In this document: positions 16,324 to 23,930 of the stretch, piece by piece
Position numbering within the stretch: the first letter of the stretch is position 1
Layout of the letters: each line of letters begins with the position of its first letter
Origin: an uncultured Porphyromonadaceae bacterium
GTDB lineage: Bacteria > Bacteroidota > Bacteroidia > Bacteroidales > Muribaculaceae
Assembly (NCBI GenBank): GCA_937901905.1
Contig: CALDIF010000004.1
Span: forward strand, 1 to 28,482
Direction of reading: 5' to 3'
DNA: 28,482 bases
Translations under genes and position numbers: made by a program
Notes under the pieces: model-generated
What the model saw: the letters and a program-made list of their open reading frames with translations, nothing else
What the model was told of the DNA's origin: nothing
Databases searched by the model: none

Positions 16324-17898
16324 TCAGAATCGCAAGCCCAAGGTGAGTGATATGCGACTGTTACTGTCCTTGAGACCGGCACCGAGTGCCGGCAACGGAT
16401 TGTTTTGGAAAGCATAATTTGCGGGAACCGAACGGTATTCTCCGTCACGCTTCTTGTACACGTATGCCAAGTCAGCGTAGAACCCGCCATGATGATAACC
16501 CAAGCCGGCAGTGATGTACTGCACACTCTTGTCAAAACTATATGCCGGGCAACTGCCACTGACGATAACGTCCACCTTATCCTCGCGCACTTCTTGCTTG
16601 ACAGGACTTGTTTGATAACTGTAACCGGCACGCAAACTCACGTCCTTGCTGACTCGGTACTCACCACCGACACGCACGGTGTGACTTGCTTGCAGATAAT
16701 CCTTTATCTCATCGGTCGCATCGGGATAATTATTAAAGTCCTCATCACCGATACGCATGGTGGAGTTGGCAACGCACTCATATTCCAAATTGATTAATCC
16801 GCTCTTGCCCGCAACGATACCCATACTGCCGACAAAATGCCATGGCGTGTTGTAGGTGTACCATACCGAATTGGTGGGCGTTGAACCTTCCTTGGTATAA
16901 AGTTCGGTGTTACCGTCGTAGAAAGCAGCCGACACCGTCGTGGTGTAGGTGTCTTTCATCTTGAACCATGTGGGTGTGTGGAATGCCAAACCGAGGCGCA
17001 ACTCGTTGACCGGTTTATAAATCACACCGGCCTTGAATTTAAAACCGTCACCGACGGTACGCATACCGTCGCTGAAACCGAAAGCCGCGTCACCGTCCAT
17101 GCCGGCACTGCGCGCCGCGTCCTTATAAATTACGGTGTTGGTCAGCACCTCGCCATAGTACTTGTATGCCTTGTATTCCATCTCGGCGTAGGTAAACCCT
17201 ATACCCCAATACACCTTGTTGCGGATATTACCGCCAAAGGTGAGGTTGTACTCATCGGAGTGTCCCCACTCCTCGACCTCAAACTCGTTCTCACCGTAGG
17301 TACCCTCAACACCCAGTCCCGAATAATCGGCATTGCCGGTCTCGATCATCAAATTGTTGTTATAGGCGAGAATTTGGTTCCAATCGGCACCCGTACTCGA
17401 ATTATAAGAATTTGTGCTGAGATCGCTTGCCGGCACCGTGGTTGATGTTGCCCAATCGGCAAGATAATTGGTAATTGAGGTGGGAATACCTTTGGCGCCG
17501 CCGGCATAACGACGACGGGCACTATACTTGCGGTTATAACTCACTGCCCAGTTGAAATAAGGCATCACGTCGCTGTTAATCCTTAATGCACCCGCATAAC
17601 CCACTTGGTTGAGTTGCACGCGCGTGCGAGTGAAGTCAGTTCCGTTCACGGTGCTCTTGAGGAACTCGAGACTCGGGGTGACACTCACATCGCTGCTGCG
17701 ATAGATGCCGATACCGCCCGGGTTGACATTAATTGCACTCAAGTCGCCACCCAAGCCACCCATTGAGCCTGCCATTGACATGAAACGCGATGTACCACGC
17801 AATTCTTCGGTGGAATACTGCAACACATCGAAGGTGTATTGTGCACTCGCCACCACAGTGACACCGCCTAACATCATTGCGATTAATAGTTTCTTCAT
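16324..17898 (-). CDS. Outer membrane transport protein, OMPP1/FadL/TodX type
   Basis: A 524-residue outer-membrane beta-barrel of the Bacteroidales OMPP1/FadL-like group, whose members take up hydrophobic compounds; some databases name them hemin receptors without proof. Residues 1-19 form a signal peptide (VVASA/QYTF). The mature N-terminus with LRGTSRFMSMAGSMGGLGGDLSAINVNPGGIGIYRSS is the family hallmark: FadL-like hatch and NPAG-type motif, here NPGG. The remainder shows alternating amphipathic strands rich in Tyr/Gly and ends in SRISLTLGLRF, with the terminal Phe expected for barrel insertion. The substrate is unknown. It follows the Tyr/Gly-rich gene with a hairpin between, and I find no own promoter, so partial read-through is possible. 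Confidence 0.82.
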   Translation of the reverse strand: MKKLLIAMMLGGVTVVASAQYTFDVLQYSTEELRGTSRFMSMAGSMGGLGGDLSAINVNPGGIGIYRSSDVSVTPSLEFLKSTVNGTDFTRTRVQLNQVGYAGALRINSDVMPYFNWAVSYNRKYSARRRYAGGAKGIPTSITNYLADWATSTTVPASDLSTNSYNSSTGADWNQILAYNNNLMIETGNADYSGLGVEGTYGENEFEVEEWGHSDEYNLTFGGNIRNKVYWGIGFTYAEMEYKAYKYYGEVLTNTVIYKDAARSAGMDGDAAFGFSDGMRTVGDGFKFKAGVIYKPVNELRLGLAFHTPTWFKMKDTYTTTVSAAFYDGNTELYTKEGSTPTNSVWYTYNTPWHFVGSMGIVAGKSGLINLEYECVANSTMRIGDEDFNNYPDATDEIKDYLQASHTVRVGGEYRVSKDVSLRAGYSYQTSPVKQEVREDKVDVIVSGSCPAYSFDKSVQYITAGLGYHHGGFYADLAYVYKKRDGEYRSVPANYAFQNNPLPALGAGLKDSNSRISLTLGLRF

Positions 17899-17937
17899 TG
17901 CTATATATCGATTCGTCAGTTAATTAATTACAAGTTG

Positions 17938-17983
17938 ACAAGTTAACAAGGTCGTGAGTTTGAACTGTACCTTGTTAACTTGT
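17938..17983 (-). terminator. Hairpin between the Tyr/Gly-rich gene and the barrel gene
   Basis: ACAAGTTAACAAGGT (17938-17952) pairs perfectly with ACCTTGTTAACTTGT (17969-17983), 15 bp with a 16-nt loop. It starts 11 nt past the stop of the upstream gene on the minus strand. It lacks a T run and may be an attenuator rather than a full stop. Confidence 0.5.
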
Positions 17984-17993
17984 TTTCCCATCA

Positions 17994-19157
17994 TCAGTGG
18001 CGTCTGCCACCACCGCCACCGCTGTGACCACCGCCACCGCTGTGACCGCCACCACCGCTGTGACCACCACTGCTGTAACCGCCACTGCTGCGACTGCTGC
18101 CACCGCTGTAACCGCCACTGCTGCGGCTGCTACGACTGCCGCCACTGTAACCGCTACTGCTGCGAGTGCTACTGCCTTGAGTACTACTGCCTCGAGTACT
18201 GCTACCTATTGAAGGTCGGCTACTGCGACTGCTGCTACCGATGTTGCCCACTCGCTGTCGTCCGCTCATCGTCGAGCCACCGCCACCGCCACCGCCAATC
18301 GAAGGACGAGTGCGCCCGCTCATCGTACCGACTCGCGAAGTTGAACCGCCAACCGAGGGAGAACGATAACCTACACTACCACTGCGTCCGTTGCCTGTAC
18401 GTCCGCTAACTCCGGGACGGCGATAACCGGGATTGTGAGACACGTCATAGCGTCCGTGATAACCGCCATGGTATCCGTAGTAACCGGGTCCGTGACCGCG
18501 ATAACCGTAGTAGTGGTGAGGTCCGCCCCATGTCCAACCGGCATGGAAACCGCCATACCAACGATTATGCCACGAGTGCCAACCCCAATAACCGCCGTAC
18601 CAACGATAGGGCCAAGGAGCATAAGGTCCGTAGTAGGAATAACTCCAATAGGGGTCATACCAACGGTTGTAATAGTAATCCCACGGCTCGTAGTATATCG
18701 AACGCCAACGGTAATTCCATGGGTCAACAATGATGTTGACGGTTGTAGCGGTCAATGTATAGTCCTCGGGATTGGTGTAGAGGTATATCAAGTCGTCATC
18801 GCCGCTACTTGCCACGATGTCGCTGTTGTAATAACGCTCAATGCGACGCGTGTTGCCGAACAAGTCGGTATCGACAGCCACAGTATCGGTGGTATCGGCG
18901 ACCGCGTAGTAGTCGTATTCCCCACCACGACGATTATATTCGTCAACATCACGTTCGGCACGGTAATTATTCATAGCCACCGTGACATGACGAGCCGGTA
19001 TCGTAACTACGGTTGCCCGCTTTACCTTCACCGGTGCGACAACAGTCGACGCATCGCTGCTCCCGTCATAATAGATGTCGTCGTAGTCTTGGGCACTGAC
19101 ATGCAGGGCTGCCATCACGGCTGCTACTCCGACAAGTGTCGAAAATAATCTGTTCAT
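17994..19157 (-). CDS. Exported Tyr/Trp-rich and Gly/Ser-rich protein of unknown function
   Basis: A 387-residue exported protein. A signal peptide covers residues 1-22 (HVSA/QDYDD). The N-terminal third contains RDVDEYNRRG (69-78), a motif I recall from a conserved Bacteroides family with the same layout. Residues 145-235 are extremely rich in Tyr, Trp, Gly and His (WDYYYNRWYDPYWSYSYY and similar). From about 255 to the end it is Gly/Ser/Arg-rich, finishing in repeated HSGGGG units. The C-terminal part is probably disordered and surface-exposed; adhesive or structural roles are only guesses. An AAAGGAGG Shine-Dalgarno site sits 5 nt before ATG 19157, which is unusual in this phylum. The next gene downstream encodes the outer-membrane barrel. 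Confidence 0.75.
   Translation of the reverse strand: MNRLFSTLVGVAAVMAALHVSAQDYDDIYYDGSSDASTVVAPVKVKRATVVTIPARHVTVAMNNYRAERDVDEYNRRGGEYDYYAVADTTDTVAVDTDLFGNTRRIERYYNSDIVASSGDDDLIYLYTNPEDYTLTATTVNIIVDPWNYRWRSIYYEPWDYYYNRWYDPYWSYSYYGPYAPWPYRWYGGYWGWHSWHNRWYGGFHAGWTWGGPHHYYGYRGHGPGYYGYHGGYHGRYDVSHNPGYRRPGVSGRTGNGRSGSVGYRSPSVGGSTSRVGTMSGRTRPSIGGGGGGGSTMSGRQRVGNIGSSSRSSRPSIGSSTRGSSTQGSSTRSSSGYSGGSRSSRSSGGYSGGSSRSSGGYSSGGHSGGGGHSGGGGHSGGGGGRRH
18000..18250. repeat. Low-complexity repeats coding the Gly/Ser tail
   Basis: The plus strand shows degenerate 9-18 bp units such as CACCGCTGTGACCACCGC repeated in tandem, coding for GGHSGGGG and GYSGGSSRSS-like units on the minus strand. Such tracts can gain or lose units by slippage. 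They also create long false frames on the plus strand. Confidence 0.7.
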
Positions 19158-19162
19158 AGTGT

Positions 19163-19170
19163 CCTCCTTT
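19163..19170 (-). promoter_or_regulatory. Strong Shine-Dalgarno sequence
   Basis: AAAGGAGG on the minus strand, 5 nt before ATG 19157. None of the other gene starts I checked in this window carries such a site, in line with the general loss of Shine-Dalgarno use in Bacteroidota. Confidence 0.75.
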
Positions 19171-19332
19171 CGATAAATTAATAAATCTTGTATTTCGTTG
19201 TTTAGACTTTGAAATCGGTTTGAGGTTTAATAAAATCGACCGCAATTTAACACTTTATTCCGAATTAAATCGCATTATTCACTTAAAAAAATCTAAATAC
19301 GGCAAATTTTGTCGCTTTTCGGCAGAGTTTAT

Positions 19333-20004
19333 CTACTCATAAAGGTAGAAATCGTGAACCAATCTCTTGTACCGGTCGCTATGCAACACGAGTTCATCGG
19401 CTATCTCAACAACTTGTTCGCGCCCTAACTGCCACAACGAGCGTTTGGGAGGACGCGACACCACAGGTAAAACTGCGGTGTGACGTGCCACATGTAATCC
19501 GTTGAGCAGCGCGAGTCGCCTCACCTCGGCATCGTTGTCACGCGGTAGCACCATTGCCAATGTGCCCGAGGGTGTCAACAAGCGACAAGATGTCGACACA
19601 AGGACATCGAGAGGCAGAGAATCGGCATGACGCGCGGCACGACGTGACTCGTCTTCAACACGATAGCCGTTGTAGTAAGGTGGGTTACACACAATCAAGT
19701 CGTAGGGGTCGGCATCATATTGCGCGAGGGAGCAACACTCGACCGACAAGCGGGCACTCCACGCAGATGCCCCGAAATTGTCCTCTGCCTCACCACACGC
19801 CACACGGTCAATGTCAATTGCGTCAACTTTCGCTTCGGGTGAACGCTGGGCTATCATGAGAGCAATAACACCGGTGCCGGTGCCGACATCAAGGACGCGC
19901 CTTGCTCCCGACACATCACACCACGCACCCAACAACACGCCATCGGTACCGATGCGCATCGCGGCACGGTCGTTACTCACTGCAAACTGCTTGAACCTGA
20001 ACAT
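19333..20004 (-). CDS. trmN6: tRNA1(Val) (adenine(37)-N6)-methyltransferase, TrmN6/YfiC type
   Basis: A 223-residue SAM-dependent methyltransferase expected to make m6A37 in tRNA-Val. The N-terminus FRFKQFAVSNDRAAMRIGTDGVLLGAW is typical of YfiC. The SAM-binding loop is DVGTGTG (39-45), the acidic residue after strand 2 is in DAIDID (61-66), and the adenine-N6 catalytic motif is NPPY (107-110). The C-terminal half has the family pattern GTLAMVLP. It starts 6 nt after the argS stop, so it is almost certainly translated from the argS transcript; both proteins act on tRNA. The target in this lineage is inferred from the E. coli enzyme. Confidence 0.88.
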   Translation of the reverse strand: MFRFKQFAVSNDRAAMRIGTDGVLLGAWCDVSGARRVLDVGTGTGVIALMIAQRSPEAKVDAIDIDRVACGEAEDNFGASAWSARLSVECCSLAQYDADPYDLIVCNPPYYNGYRVEDESRRAARHADSLPLDVLVSTSCRLLTPSGTLAMVLPRDNDAEVRRLALLNGLHVARHTAVLPVVSRPPKRSLWQLGREQVVEIADELVLHSDRYKRLVHDFYLYE

Positions 20005-20010
20005 CGGCGG

Positions 20011-21795
20011 TCACATGCGAGCAGGCACTTCAATGCCCAGCAGACCTAAGGCTCGCTTCAGTGTCCTGCCGACAATACCGCTCAACAACAAGCGCATGCG
20101 CTTCACTTCTTCGTCGGGTTCCCTCAAGATGGGACAGTCGTGATAATATTGGTTGTACTCTTTAGCGAGGTCGTAGGCGTAGTTGGCTATCAATGCGGGG
20201 CTGTAATTTGCTCCGGCATCGGCTACCGTGTCGGCAAACTCTGCGATGCGCTGCACCAAACCGACCTCTTTATCGCTGAGCACGACTGTAGCGGCAACGT
20301 TATTGTCACACTCGACGGCACTCTTGCGCAACAGTGACCGCACTCGAGCGTAAGTGTATTGAATGAACGGACCTGTGTTGCCGTTGAAGTCAATCGATTC
20401 CTCGGGATTGAACGTGATATTCTTGCGCGGGTCAACCTTGAGCAAATAATACTTGAGCGCGCCCAAACCGACGATGCGCAATACCTCTTCGCGTTCCTGC
20501 CCGGTCATGTCGACCAAGCGTCCGGGTTCTTCACTCTTGGCGCGCGCCGTTTCTATCATGCTGTCCATCAAGTCGTCGGCATCGACAACAGTACCCTCGC
20601 GACTCTTCATCTTGCCATTGGGCAATTCCACCATTCCATAGGAGAAGTGAGTCAAATCTTTACCCCATGAGAAACCCAACTTGTCCAACAACAAACTCAA
20701 CACCTCGAAGTGGTAATTCTGTTCGTTGCCGACCACATATATCATCTTGTCGATAGGATAATCGTCAAAGCGCAGTTTGGCAGTACCGATGTCTTGTGTC
20801 ATGTACACGCTGGTACCGTCACTGCGCAACAGCAACTTGTGGTCAAGTCCGTCGCCGGTCAAGTCGGCCCACACGCTTCCGTCTTCCTTGCGATAGAACA
20901 AGCCGCGCTCGAGCCCCTCAAGCACTTTAGCCTTCCCTACCAGATAGGTTTGGCTCTCATAGTAGATTTTGTCGAAACTCACTCCCATGCGACGATAGGT
21001 AACGTCAAAACCGGCATACACCCACTCGTTCATCATTGCCCACAACGAGCGTACACTCTCATCGCCGGCTTCCCACTTGCGCAACATCTCGCGAGCCTCA
21101 GCCATCAGCGTACTCTCAGCCTCGGCTTCCTCCTTGCTTTTACCGGCGTTCATCAACTCGGCAAGTTCCGCCTTATAGTGCTTGTCAAACTCCACATAGA
21201 AGTCACCGATGAGGTGATCGCCCTTCTTGCCGGTACTCTCGGGAGTCGCTCCATCACCCCACTTGAGCCACGCGAGCATCGACTTGCAGATGTGAATACC
21301 GCGATCGTTGACAATATTGGTCTTTACAACACGATTGCCACATGCCTCCAAGATACAAGCGAGACTGTACCCGAGCAGGTTGTTGCGCACATGACCCAGA
21401 TGTAACGGTTTGTTGGTGTTGGGCGAGGAATACTCAACCATTACCAGCGGACTGTCATCGCTCGCCACGCGTATGCCGTAGTCCTCATCGGCGGCAATGG
21501 CAACGAGCACATCGCGCCAATAATCTTGACTGATGACAATGTTGAGAAATCCCTTCACTACGTTGAAACGTTGCACCACAGCGGTGTTGGCAACGAGGTA
21601 CTCACCCACCTCGGTTGCAGTCACGTCGGGGGCCTTGTGAGACAACTTGGCGAGAGGAAAAGCGACGATGGTCAGGTTACCCTCGAACTCGCGACGCGTA
21701 GCCTGCAGTTGTATCTTACTCGCGTCGATTGACGCGCCGTATAACGCTTGCACCGCTTCGACGGTAGCGTCAATAATAATCCTATCTATATTCAT
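20011..21795 (-). CDS. argS: Arginine-tRNA ligase
   Basis: A 594-residue class I aminoacyl-tRNA synthetase that charges tRNA-Arg in the cytoplasm. It has the N-terminal Add-1 domain (about 1-110), the catalytic VEYSSPNTNKPLHLGHVRN with the HIGH-type signature HLGH (132-135), and the KMSKS-type loop written as GKMKSREGTVVD near residue 390. The DALR anticodon-binding domain occupies the C-terminus, which ends in LKRALGLLGIEVPARM. Length is usual (family about 560-600). I chose ATG 21795; upstream in-frame codons as far as 21876 lie inside the promoter region. It is first in an operon with trmN6. Confidence 0.96.
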   Translation of the reverse strand: MNIDRIIIDATVEAVQALYGASIDASKIQLQATRREFEGNLTIVAFPLAKLSHKAPDVTATEVGEYLVANTAVVQRFNVVKGFLNIVISQDYWRDVLVAIAADEDYGIRVASDDSPLVMVEYSSPNTNKPLHLGHVRNNLLGYSLACILEACGNRVVKTNIVNDRGIHICKSMLAWLKWGDGATPESTGKKGDHLIGDFYVEFDKHYKAELAELMNAGKSKEEAEAESTLMAEAREMLRKWEAGDESVRSLWAMMNEWVYAGFDVTYRRMGVSFDKIYYESQTYLVGKAKVLEGLERGLFYRKEDGSVWADLTGDGLDHKLLLRSDGTSVYMTQDIGTAKLRFDDYPIDKMIYVVGNEQNYHFEVLSLLLDKLGFSWGKDLTHFSYGMVELPNGKMKSREGTVVDADDLMDSMIETARAKSEEPGRLVDMTGQEREEVLRIVGLGALKYYLLKVDPRKNITFNPEESIDFNGNTGPFIQYTYARVRSLLRKSAVECDNNVAATVVLSDKEVGLVQRIAEFADTVADAGANYSPALIANYAYDLAKEYNQYYHDCPILREPDEEVKRMRLLLSGIVGRTLKRALGLLGIEVPARM

Positions 21796-21821
21796 GATTA
21801 ATCGTGCTGTTATTGAGAGCG

Positions 21822-21853
21822 CAAAATTAATAAAAACAAAATTTGCGCGCAAA
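21822..21853 (-). promoter_or_regulatory. Promoter of argS-trmN6
   Basis: On the minus strand TTTG (21853-21850), a 20-nt spacer and TAATTTTG (21829-21822): both boxes and spacing are perfect. It overlaps head to head with the tpiA promoter and shares its dyad centre between 21847 and 21848. Leader about 20-25 nt. Confidence 0.8.
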
Positions 21854-21863
21854 TTTTGTTTTT
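21832..21863. repeat. 32-bp perfect palindrome between argS and tpiA
   Basis: The 16 bases AAAAACAAAATTTGCG at 21832-21847 are followed directly by their exact reverse complement at 21848-21863. Both -33 boxes of the divergent promoters lie inside it. There is no loop, so a protein-binding or promoter role fits better than an RNA hairpin. Confidence 0.9.
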
Positions 21864-21873
21864 TGTAACTTTG
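21842..21873 (+). promoter_or_regulatory. Promoter of tpiA
   Basis: TTTG (21842-21845), a 20-nt spacer and TAACTTTG (21866-21873): perfect boxes and spacing. It is the mirror image of the argS promoter. The leader to ATG 21926 would be about 48 nt. Confidence 0.8.
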
Positions 21874-21925
21874 CACGATATTATCGAAACATTTAACTAT
21901 TTATTACATAATCAAGATTAATAAA

Positions 21926-22678
21926 ATGAGAAAGAACATCGTTGCCGGCAACTGGAAAATGAATACAACTGTTGCCGAGGGCGTCGAACTCGCCCACCAA
22001 GTCAATGCCGCCGTTGAAGCAGCAACCGACCTCAAGTGTGAAGTCATTGTGGGCGTTCCTTTCACCCACTTGACAGCTGTCAAGCAGGTGCTCACAGCCG
22101 TCAACCTCGCTGCCGAGAACTGCGCTGACCACGTGTCGGGAGCCTATACCGGTGAGGTGAGCGCACCCATGGTGGCAAGCACGGGCGCACAATATGTCAT
22201 TCTCGGTCACAGTGAGCGTCGCGAATATTACAACGAGACAAACGCCATGCTCAAGACCAAGGTAGACCTTGCTCTCGAAGCGGGACTGAAGGTCATCTTT
22301 TGCTGTGGCGAGAGCCTCGCACAACGCAAGGACGGTTCCTACTTTGATGTTATCAAGAGCGAACTCACCGAGTCGTTATTCCATCTCACGGCCGAGCAGA
22401 TGGCAAACATCGTGATCGCTTACGAGCCCATTTGGGCTATCGGCACCGGTGAAACGGCAACCAGCGATCAAGCTGAAGAAATTCATGCCTTCATTCGCGG
22501 ACTCATCGCCGAGCAATACGGCGCACAAATCGCTGAGGACACCACTATCCTTTACGGTGGCAGTTGCAAGCCGAGTAATGCCCCCGAATTGTTTGCCAAG
22601 CCCGATATTGACGGTGGTCTCATCGGCGGAGCTTCGCTCAAAGCCGACTCTTTCATGGGTATCGTGACCGCTTTTTGA
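21926..22678 (+). CDS. tpiA: Triosephosphate isomerase
   Basis: A 250-residue cytoplasmic TIM barrel that interconverts dihydroxyacetone phosphate and glyceraldehyde-3-phosphate. The catalytic residues are Lys11 (GNWKMN), His95 (LGHSERR) and Glu167 (AYEPIWAIGTG); the flexible loop 6 follows Glu167 as WAIGTGETA, and the phosphate-binding YGGS and GGASL motifs are present near the end. Length is standard. It heads a probable operon with the SPOR-domain gene and folE; a hairpin in the 91-nt gap to the next gene may reduce read-through. Confidence 0.96.
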   Translation: MRKNIVAGNWKMNTTVAEGVELAHQVNAAVEAATDLKCEVIVGVPFTHLTAVKQVLTAVNLAAENCADHVSGAYTGEVSAPMVASTGAQYVILGHSERREYYNETNAMLKTKVDLALEAGLKVIFCCGESLAQRKDGSYFDVIKSELTESLFHLTAEQMANIVIAYEPIWAIGTGETATSDQAEEIHAFIRGLIAEQYGAQIAEDTTILYGGSCKPSNAPELFAKPDIDGGLIGGASLKADSFMGIVTAF

Positions 22679-22714
22679 TGTCGCGAACCGCCTTCTGAAA
22701 AACTTTTACTTAAC

Positions 22715-22754
22715 ATTCGGGTTTCCCGGGTTGTACGTCCCGGGAAATTCGAAT
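22715..22754 (+). terminator. Hairpin between tpiA and the SPOR gene (attenuator or terminator)
   Basis: ATTCG-GG-TTTCCCGGG (22715-22730) pairs with CCCGGGAAA-TT-CGAAT (22739-22754) around an 8-nt loop: 16 bp with two G-U pairs on the plus-strand RNA. The G-U pairs would be A-C mismatches on the minus strand, so the structure favours plus-strand RNA. No T run follows, so it may process or partly attenuate the transcript. Confidence 0.5.
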
Positions 22755-22769
22755 AATTGATAATAATCT

Positions 22770-23288
22770 ATGACGCTTCGCTTCTTGACCTTGCTGTGCA
22801 TCACTGCAATGGGCTTCGCGGCTGTTGCCGACGAGCCTGCCATTGTAACACGCATCAAGCACGGCGGTAACATCAAAATCAGTGCGCCTGCCGGACTTGC
22901 CGAGCGCGATAACTCCGAACTCCGGTCGAAAGAAACGTCAGGTGACAAGAGTGACGAGGATAAGACCGACAGTCGCGAGGAAAACAACAACCCCAAAATA
23001 CCGACGCGACAAACAGTGCAGTCACGTGGCATGGGATTTCGCATTCAGGTGTGTACCGCCGCGACCAAGCAAGAGGCACAGCAACGTGCTGTGCAAGTCG
23101 CGACAAAATTTCCGCATTACCGCACCTACGTCACCTTCAAGAGTCCCACATGGCGACTGCGAGTGGGTGACTTCAAAAACCACGGCAGTGCACAAGACGC
23201 GATCAAGAGCCTCAGGGCTACATTCCCGAACTATGCTCAACAGATGAGTGTGGTGCGCGACAAAATCAATAATTGGACAAATGACTGA
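22770..23288 (+). CDS. Exported SPOR-domain protein
   Basis: A 172-residue protein with a signal peptide (1-20, cleavage near AAVA/DEPA), a charged, disordered linker (about 45-80, rich in Lys, Asp and Glu) and a C-terminal SPOR domain (about 88-165) with FRIQVCTAATKQEAQQRA and WRLRVGDFKNHGSAQDAIKSL. SPOR domains bind denuded peptidoglycan glycans, often at division sites, so a periplasmic wall-binding role is likely. I recall a gene of this kind between tpiA and folE in other Bacteroidales. Its stop overlaps the folE start by 8 nt. Confidence 0.85.
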   Translation: MTLRFLTLLCITAMGFAAVADEPAIVTRIKHGGNIKISAPAGLAERDNSELRSKETSGDKSDEDKTDSREENNNPKIPTRQTVQSRGMGFRIQVCTAATKQEAQQRAVQVATKFPHYRTYVTFKSPTWRLRVGDFKNHGSAQDAIKSLRATFPNYAQQMSVVRDKINNWTND

Positions 23289-23859
23289 TGCCAAAATACA
23301 TTTCAATCCCGAACTGGTCGAACGACTCGCCGAGCACTATCGTGCCATAATAGAGATCCTCGGTGAAGACCCCGACAGGGAAGGATTGCTCAAGACTCCC
23401 GTGCGTGCCGCCAAGGCGATGCTTGAGAATACATGCGGATACGAACAAGATGCCGCTGCCATCATCCGGAGTGCCATCTTCGAGCATCCGGGGAGCGAGT
23501 TGGTTATCGTGCGCGACATCGAATTCTACTCACTGTGTGAGCATCACATCTTACCTTTCTTCGGCACAATGACCGTGGGTTATATTCCCAATGGCAAGAT
23601 AGTCGGTCTGAGCAAACTCGCTCGCGCCGTTAACACTTTTGCCAGACGGCTACAAGTGCAAGAGCGACTCACTGCCGAGGTGTGCGATGTGCTTACCGAG
23701 ACACTCGGCAGCAAGGGCGTTATCGTGCGTTGCGAGGCTAAGCACTTGTGCATGAAGATGCGTGGTGTGGAAAATCAGAGCGCAGTCACCGTGACAATGG
23801 CTCACAGCGGTGAGTTCAACGATGCGGCACGTCGCGCCGAGTTTCTCAACCTCCTTTGA
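23281..23859 (+). CDS. folE: GTP cyclohydrolase I
   Basis: A 192-residue cytoplasmic enzyme that converts GTP to 7,8-dihydroneopterin triphosphate, the first step of folate/pterin synthesis. The zinc ligands are visible as Cys86 and His89 in SLCEHHILPF and Cys157 in AKHLCMKMRGV. Also seen are GYIPNGKIVGLSKLAR and the early DPDREGLLKTPVRAAKA motif. ATG 23281 overlaps the end of the SPOR gene by 8 nt, suggesting coupled translation; an upstream in-frame start at 23248 would extend into the SPOR domain and is not supported. Confidence 0.95.
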   Translation: MTDAKIHFNPELVERLAEHYRAIIEILGEDPDREGLLKTPVRAAKAMLENTCGYEQDAAAIIRSAIFEHPGSELVIVRDIEFYSLCEHHILPFFGTMTVGYIPNGKIVGLSKLARAVNTFARRLQVQERLTAEVCDVLTETLGSKGVIVRCEAKHLCMKMRGVENQSAVTVTMAHSGEFNDAARRAEFLNLL

Positions 23860-23873
23860 TAACATCGCATCTT

Positions 23874-23916
23874 AAAACTAACGCGTCGCAAGTGACACTT
23901 GCGACGCGTTAGTTTT
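23874..23916. terminator. Bidirectional terminator between folE and the BspA gene
   Basis: AAAACTAACGCGTCGCAAG (23874-23892) pairs perfectly with CTTGCGACGCGTTAGTTTT (23898-23916), 19 bp with a short loop and A4/T4 flanks. It lies between two convergent genes (folE stop 23859, BspA stop 23931) and can serve both. Confidence 0.85.
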
Positions 23917-23930
23917 CACTCTTTGTCAAT

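Noticed and set aside
17997..18212. Plus-strand Ala/Thr repeat frame over the same repeats
   Set aside because: Another frame of the same low-complexity DNA, without promoter or signal peptide.
18000..18250. CRISPR-like regular repeats
   Set aside because: Units are short, degenerate and have no unique spacers; they code for Gly/Ser repeats.
17954..18409. Plus-strand Cys/His-rich frame (CHHRHRCDHRHRCD-like), which looks metal-binding
   Set aside because: It is a shadow of the Gly/Ser repeat tail on the minus strand; the regular CxxH pattern follows from the DNA repeats.
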